A DNA stretch of 9,814 nucleotides from an uncultured Bacillota bacterium (GTDB lineage: Bacteria > Bacillota_I > Bacilli_A > Erysipelotrichales > Erysipelotrichaceae). The stretch spans positions 1 to 9,814 of the forward strand of contig ONXX01000033.1 of assembly GCA_900321955.1 (NCBI GenBank), written 5' to 3'. The position numbers were made by a program, and so were the translations under genes. The notes beneath the pieces are model-generated. The model was not told the origin of the DNA and ran no database searches. It saw only the letters and a program-made list of their open reading frames with translations. Positions 5,369 through 9,814 of this stretch are shown one piece after another; within the stretch, counting starts at the first letter, position 1; the number at the start of each line of letters is the position of its first letter.

Positions 5369-8300
5369 TTATCCGGCAGATAGGGCAATGCAGGCTTGCG
5401 ATTGCGAACCGGATGGGGTGATGCAGACGTTGACTCTGCTGCCGCCGATGCCTTCGGAAAGGGAGACATCTTCCGTTGCACCGGTGATGACTTCACCGGT
5501 ATCTGAAGTGATCGTGTAGAAGTATGGCGGTAAGGCACCACCGGAATAGATGGCGGTCCAGTGCGGGAACCAGATGCGTCCTGCCGCATAGGTTGTCTCG
5601 CCATAATCGTTGGTGGTCGATAAGTCGCAGGCATCGCCTGTGCAGAAGCCGTTTTCGCCGCCGCCCAGACCCCAAGTGACCCAGACAGTAGAACCATCAT
5701 AGGCACCGTTGAGTCCGGCAATACCGCCGGAAATGTACTTCTTGTTTTCTCTGGCATAATCCATCGCTTCGGAAACGGAGACAAGCGGATGTTCCTGCAG
5801 CGATTTCTTGGCGATGTAGCCGGTCACGCTTGGGTAGCTGCCGTTTGGTTCAGCATACGGGTAGGCTCCCTTGACGTGGGTGAATTCGGTAACGGAGTCC
5901 GGCATCTCTAATGGCTTATATGGATCATATTCGCCCAGATGATGGACTTCAAGTTCGTCTAAGATCTTGGCAACGATCTTGGACTTGGTGTTCTCCTGGT
6001 ATTCGGCAGAGGAGAAGTAAGCACCTTTTTCCAGCTGGTCGTAACCGGTCCAGCAGGAGATTGTGTACTTGTTGGTCTGCATGACGAGCCAGGAATCCTT
6101 GGTGGCACCCTTCGGGATACCGTAATCAACACCGGCATCGGCCCAGTCGGTCGTTCCGGTCTTGCCGTAGAGCGGATAATCACGGCCTCTCTTGCAATAC
6201 CACATTAAGGAAGAGAAAGAGCCGGTCATGTTGTAATCTTCCAGATACGCTACCATCCAGGCAGTCGCATCGGAGATTCTTTGAACACCCTGCGTATCGG
6301 CGATGAAGTTTGGCCGATTGTCGTTGTAGATAATGTAGTTTACCGTGTGCGGGGCAATGTAGCGGCCGCCGTTGATGAACATGGCATGAGCGCCGGCCAT
6401 CTGTAACGGGGTAACCAGACAGCGGTTGCCGCCGATGGCAAACTGTAAGTCAAAATCGGAATAATCAAATTTGAATCCGATCGAGTTGAGGTAGTCGACA
6501 ACAAATTCTTCGCCTTTCTCTTCGACGACAGCAGCTAAAGCCTGAACAGCCGGGGTGTTTTGGGAACGTCCCAGCGCTTCCGTCATCAGCATGTCACCGT
6601 AGTAGGCGTGGTCGTAGTTGGAAATCAAGACATTGCCGCCATAGAGGTAGTATGGCATATCGGTGAAGGTGTGGGACGTCGCATAGCCCAGTTCTTCGAT
6701 ACATAAGGCGTAATCGATGACCGGCTTGATGGAAGATCCCGGATTCAGATAGGCTTTGGTAGCTCGGTTGAACTGCCTTGCCTTATCGGTTTCACCACGT
6801 CCCGCGCCTAAAGCTTCGATGGCGCCGTTCTGGTTATCCAGGACGACGATCGCCGACTGGCACTGTTCGTTCGGGAAGGTGATGCCTACATACTCTTCTT
6901 CGTTTTGCATATCATAGATATACTCTTGCATATAGGCGTTCATGTTGGTGTGGATCTCCATACCGACATTGTAAGGAGATTCGCCTGTAACTTCCTCGAC
7001 TTCATCGATGACCGCATCGATGTAAGCCTGGTATTTTTCGTTGACTTCCTGGAAGTTGTCAGAGACACCTGACAACATATCTTCGATACGGATGGACTTG
7101 GCTAAGTCGGCTTCAGCTTCCGAGATGTAGCCGTGCATGACCATCAGATCGAGAACTTCGTTTCTTCTTTCGACCGCGTTCTGTAAGTATTCACTTTCCG
7201 GGTCGAGGTAGTAGTTGTCGTATTTGTGTAAATCGTTGTACGGGTTGTAGTCGTTTGGCGCGTTGATCATTCCGGCCAGGAAGGCGGATTCGGACAGGTT
7301 CAGGTTCTGCGCTGACTTGCCGAAGTAGTACTGCGCCGCTTTTTCGACACCGCGGATGTTGTTGCCGTAATTGACCTTGTTGATATACATCGCGATGATT
7401 TCTTGTTTTGTCGTATCGGTGAAGTTTTCTAGCTGCAGTGCCAGGACGATTTCCTGCATCTTACGTTTGATGCCCGACATGCCTTCTCTGGCGGCGATGG
7501 TGGATTCTTCATCCGCATCGATCGAGAAGTAGGAGTTCTTGATTAACTGCATAGTGATCGTCGAACCGCCTTGCGAGAAGTCCCTGGTACGAATGTTTTC
7601 CAAGATTGCCTTGGTGAATCGCGGGATATCGAAGCCCGGATGTTCAAAGAAACGGGAGTCTTCGATGGATAAGAAGGCATCGATCAGACAGTTTGGCATG
7701 CGCTGATAATCGATGTTTTCTCTTAGATACATGCCCAGTTCCATGATCTTGTTGTCTTCCGAGTCGTAGATCGTGGAGGAGTCCGGCGAAACCAAATCTT
7801 CAACGTGGAGCTCCGGCATATCTTCACAGAGCTTATAGGCGAAGATCCCGGCGCCGATGACGCCGCAGATGCCGATGAACAGCACGATACAGGTCAGTAT
7901 CGCAAAGATCAATGTCACGAGCTTGCCTTTCGGACGAGGCGCTTTGGCTCTCTTTACTTTTTCTTTCTTTTCTTTTTTGACCGGTGCTTCTTCCTTGAGC
8001 TTGACCTTGCGGGCTTCCCGTTTGGCTTTGAAGGATGCAGCCGGTGAAACGGCAAGGGTAGTTGCCGCGGCTTCGCTTAGGACGTCGCTGCGAGTCGGCT
8101 CACTATGAGAAACGGTTTTATGTTCCTTTTCTTTGGCGGCTCTTTCGGCAGCCAATGCCTTGGCGGCAGCTTCTTTCTCTTTCTTATGTGCTTCCTTTTT
8201 CAGATCTGCGTCTTTTTTGGCGTTGGCAAGTTTATCTTTTACTGCGGCAAAGGAGGACAGCAGGGAAGTCTTGGCTTTGTTTAATTCCTTGGCGATTCCC

Positions 8301-8509
8301 GTATCGGCCTTTTTGCCTGCTTTGGAAAGACTTTCTTTCTCTTTCCGGACAGTCTGTTTTAAGCCTGTCGTATCAGCGCTTCCGGCAATATGAACACTGC
8401 GGGGTTCATTCTTGAAATACTCCCGCTTTTCCTGATGTTTCAGGGCTCTTCTTTTCACTGTGTTGATGCCGCGTTCCTGCGCTTCATTCAGTTCTTTTTC
8501 TTGTTTCAT
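5369..8509 (-). CDS. Class A penicillin-binding protein (glycosyltransferase/transpeptidase) with long N- and C-terminal extensions
   Basis: A 1046-residue bifunctional peptidoglycan synthase. Residues 1-195 are a basic Lys/Ala/Glu-rich cytoplasmic tail (by hand about 54 Lys/Arg, 29 Asp/Glu). One membrane helix covers about 197-226. The GT51 glycosyltransferase follows: IEDSRFFEHPGFD with catalytic Glu283, GGSTITMQLIKN at 314-325, the KxxE region near 350-353, and NKVNYG at 377-382. The transpeptidase has nucleophile Ser592 in SSIK (592-595), SQN at 649-651 and KTGTT at 783-787, all intact. After about 850 comes a C-terminal extension; 930-1035 has a Trp/Tyr pattern that could be a fibronectin type III-like fold, and it carries Cys956, 961, 1029 and 1040. 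The protein is longer than the usual 700-900 residues. The ATG at 8507-8509 has no Shine-Dalgarno site; no better start exists upstream of the membrane helix. It is convergent with der and divergent from the peptidase. The role resembles that of PBP1a/PonA, but I give no symbol because the recU neighbour typical of ponA is missing. Confidence 0.95.
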   Translation of the reverse strand: MKQEKELNEAQERGINTVKRRALKHQEKREYFKNEPRSVHIAGSADTTGLKQTVRKEKESLSKAGKKADTGIAKELNKAKTSLLSSFAAVKDKLANAKKDADLKKEAHKKEKEAAAKALAAERAAKEKEHKTVSHSEPTRSDVLSEAAATTLAVSPAASFKAKREARKVKLKEEAPVKKEKKEKVKRAKAPRPKGKLVTLIFAILTCIVLFIGICGVIGAGIFAYKLCEDMPELHVEDLVSPDSSTIYDSEDNKIMELGMYLRENIDYQRMPNCLIDAFLSIEDSRFFEHPGFDIPRFTKAILENIRTRDFSQGGSTITMQLIKNSYFSIDADEESTIAAREGMSGIKRKMQEIVLALQLENFTDTTKQEIIAMYINKVNYGNNIRGVEKAAQYYFGKSAQNLNLSESAFLAGMINAPNDYNPYNDLHKYDNYYLDPESEYLQNAVERRNEVLDLMVMHGYISEAEADLAKSIRIEDMLSGVSDNFQEVNEKYQAYIDAVIDEVEEVTGESPYNVGMEIHTNMNAYMQEYIYDMQNEEEYVGITFPNEQCQSAIVVLDNQNGAIEALGAGRGETDKARQFNRATKAYLNPGSSIKPVIDYALCIEELGYATSHTFTDMPYYLYGGNVLISNYDHAYYGDMLMTEALGRSQNTPAVQALAAVVEEKGEEFVVDYLNSIGFKFDYSDFDLQFAIGGNRCLVTPLQMAGAHAMFINGGRYIAPHTVNYIIYNDNRPNFIADTQGVQRISDATAWMVAYLEDYNMTGSFSSLMWYCKRGRDYPLYGKTGTTDWADAGVDYGIPKGATKDSWLVMQTNKYTISCWTGYDQLEKGAYFSSAEYQENTKSKIVAKILDELEVHHLGEYDPYKPLEMPDSVTEFTHVKGAYPYAEPNGSYPSVTGYIAKKSLQEHPLVSVSEAMDYARENKKYISGGIAGLNGAYDGSTVWVTWGLGGGENGFCTGDACDLSTTNDYGETTYAAGRIWFPHWTAIYSGGALPPYFYTITSDTGEVITGATEDVSLSEGIGGSRVNVCITPSGSQSQACIALSAG

Positions 8510-8558
8510 AATCTTAATAATTATACTATATTAAAACGATAAATGATAATATAAAGAC
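8510..8558. promoter_or_regulatory. 49-bp divergent promoter region, PBP gene and Xaa-Pro aminopeptidase
   Basis: For the PBP gene, the minus strand has a perfect TATAAT (8525 down to 8520) with TTATCA (8549 to 8544) 18 bp upstream as -35. RNA would start near 8513, about 4 nt before the ATG. For the rightward gene, TATACT (8522-8527) or GATAAT (8545-8550) could be the -10; either overlaps a PBP promoter element. Neither start codon has a clear Shine-Dalgarno site. Confidence 0.6.
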
Positions 8559-9814
8559 ATGGTTAAAGAACGTTTAAACAGCTTAAAATCCGCGATGGAA
8601 AGGGAAGGGATCGATGTCTATTATCTGAACACTTCCGATTACCATATGTCAGAGTATGTTCCTGAGCATTTCAGGACGATCAGTTACTTCTCGGGCTTCT
8701 CCGGTTCATTGGCCACGCTGCTGGTGACAAGGGAAGACACTTACATTTTTGTCGATGGCCGCTATCACGTCCAGGCGGACAAGCAATGTCTGCCAAATGG
8801 GGTGAAAGTGGTGAAACTGGGCACGGAAGGTGCTCTGGATCCGGTCACGTTTATCAAGAAGAATTACGGCGATAAGGTTGTCGGCCTGGATGGCAAGAGG
8901 ACCAGTGTCAAATTTGCCAAGGCTTTGACAAAACAGGGCATTTCGATCAAGAGTGTCGATATCTATTCCGACCTGATCGAAAACAGACCGCCGCTTTCTC
9001 ATGATCCGATCTGGCAGCTGGAAAACCGCTATACCGGTCTTTCCCGCAAGAAGAAGATCGAAATGATCCGCTATGTCTTGGCCGACCGCGTTCACATCGT
9101 CAACAATCTGGAGTCGATCGCTTACCTGCTGAATCTGCGCAGCAATGATATCGTCCACACGCCGGTCTTTCTTTCCTACATGGTCATCATGGGCGGGGAA
9201 GTCTACCTGTTTTGCGATGTCAGCCGCTTTGACAGCGAGCTGCTTGAAAAATTATATGATGACGGCATCATCATCCGTCCTTACGACTCCTATTACACCT
9301 TTTTGAAGAATATCCGCAACGCCTCTATTCTGATCGATGAGAATAAGGTCAATTACGAGTCTTATCTTCGCATCAAAGGCAGAGGCAACAAGATCTACAA
9401 CATGCGTTCGATCATCGAGGATATGAAGGCGATCAAGAATCCGGTCGAACAGGAGAATTTGAGAATGGCCCACATCTACGACGGTGTGGCGGTTGTCCGT
9501 TTCCTGATGTGGCTGGAGAACATCGATAAATCCAGGATTTCCGAATACGATGCGGCGATGATGATCGATTCCTTCCGCGTCAACTACAAGGCCTATGATC
9601 TGAGCTTCGGTTCGATCGTTGCCTACAATGAAAACGCCGCACAGATGCACTACTATCCTTTGAAGGATAAGGCGGCGATGCTGGATAACAAGGGCATCCT
9701 CTTATTCGATACGGGCGGTCAGTACTACGAAGGCACGACCGACATCACCCGCACGGTCGCCCTGGGCGAAGTGAGTGATGAGATTAAGAAGTATTTCACA
9801 TTGGTTTTAAAGTC
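8559..9814 (+). CDS. Xaa-Pro aminopeptidase (M24B family), 3' end outside window
   Basis: The reading frame is open from ATG 8559 to the window end, about 418 codons, so the C-terminus is missing. The enzyme would release the N-terminal residue from peptides with proline in second position, in the cytoplasm. Two creatinase-like N-terminal domains come first, with the family hallmarks SEYVPEHFRTISYFSGFSGS near 30-48 and the FVDGRYHVQAD segment near 64-74. The pita-bread catalytic domain begins around residue 300. Two metal-binding aspartates are visible: Asp384 in LLFDTGG and Asp395 in GTTDITRT, with the standard 11-residue spacing; the His and Glu ligands lie beyond the window. The two-domain N-terminus suggests the larger, about 590-residue type rather than short PepP. 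A weak AAAG touches the start, and no better ATG or SD is present. No frameshift is seen. Confidence 0.93.
   Translation, partial: MVKERLNSLKSAMEREGIDVYYLNTSDYHMSEYVPEHFRTISYFSGFSGSLATLLVTREDTYIFVDGRYHVQADKQCLPNGVKVVKLGTEGALDPVTFIKKNYGDKVVGLDGKRTSVKFAKALTKQGISIKSVDIYSDLIENRPPLSHDPIWQLENRYTGLSRKKKIEMIRYVLADRVHIVNNLESIAYLLNLRSNDIVHTPVFLSYMVIMGGEVYLFCDVSRFDSELLEKLYDDGIIIRPYDSYYTFLKNIRNASILIDENKVNYESYLRIKGRGNKIYNMRSIIEDMKAIKNPVEQENLRMAHIYDGVAVVRFLMWLENIDKSRISEYDAAMMIDSFRVNYKAYDLSFGSIVAYNENAAQMHYYPLKDKAAMLDNKGILLFDTGGQYYEGTTDITRTVALGEVSDEIKKYFTLVLK

Noticed and set aside
7805..8415. Several plus-strand open frames opposite the PBP N-terminus
   Set aside because: They arise from the biased Lys/Ala/Glu codons of the PBP tail read backwards, overlap one another, and have no start signals.

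Overview
The window looks like a chromosomal stretch of a Firmicutes (Bacillota) bacterium. The evidence is the cmk-der gene pair, an FMN riboswitch ahead of a RibU-type riboflavin transporter, a long class A penicillin-binding protein, Gram-positive style Shine-Dalgarno sites and U-tailed terminators. Erysipelotrichia is my best guess for the class, but this rests on overall feel and not on a marker gene. I see no mobile element, tRNA, rRNA or CRISPR array.

Layout: (1) 1-64 holds the terminator of the leftward sirtuin gene (65-757). (2) The short gap 758-800 is a divergent promoter region. It is followed by an FMN riboswitch (about 801-910) that controls a TTG-started ribU (917-1522), closed by a terminator whose stem contains the stop codon. 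(3) An extended -10 promoter at 1582-1590 starts a three-gene rightward operon: a 563-residue, extremely acidic, Pro/Glu-rich protein with one C-terminal membrane helix (1623-3314), then cmk (CMP kinase, 3314-3976), then der (ribosome-assembly GTPase, 3979-5292). The genes overlap by 1 base or are 2 bases apart. (4) Two terminators lie back to back between der and a convergent gene for a 1046-residue class A PBP (5369-8509, minus strand). (5) A 49-bp divergent gap separates the PBP gene from a rightward Xaa-Pro aminopeptidase (8559 onward), which is cut by the window end.

The operon mixes nucleotide supply (CMP/dCMP phosphorylation), 50S assembly (Der) and an unrecognised membrane-anchored disordered protein; the PBP builds peptidoglycan. 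The most interesting items are the uncharacterised acidic tail-anchored protein with its repeated P-L-I-D/E motif, the unusual N- and C-terminal extensions of the PBP, the riboswitch whose closing stem contains the ribosome-binding site, and the absence of Shine-Dalgarno sites with -10 boxes almost touching the start codons of the PBP gene, and perhaps of its two divergent-type counterparts. No obviously new multi-gene system is visible; most of the window is core housekeeping DNA.
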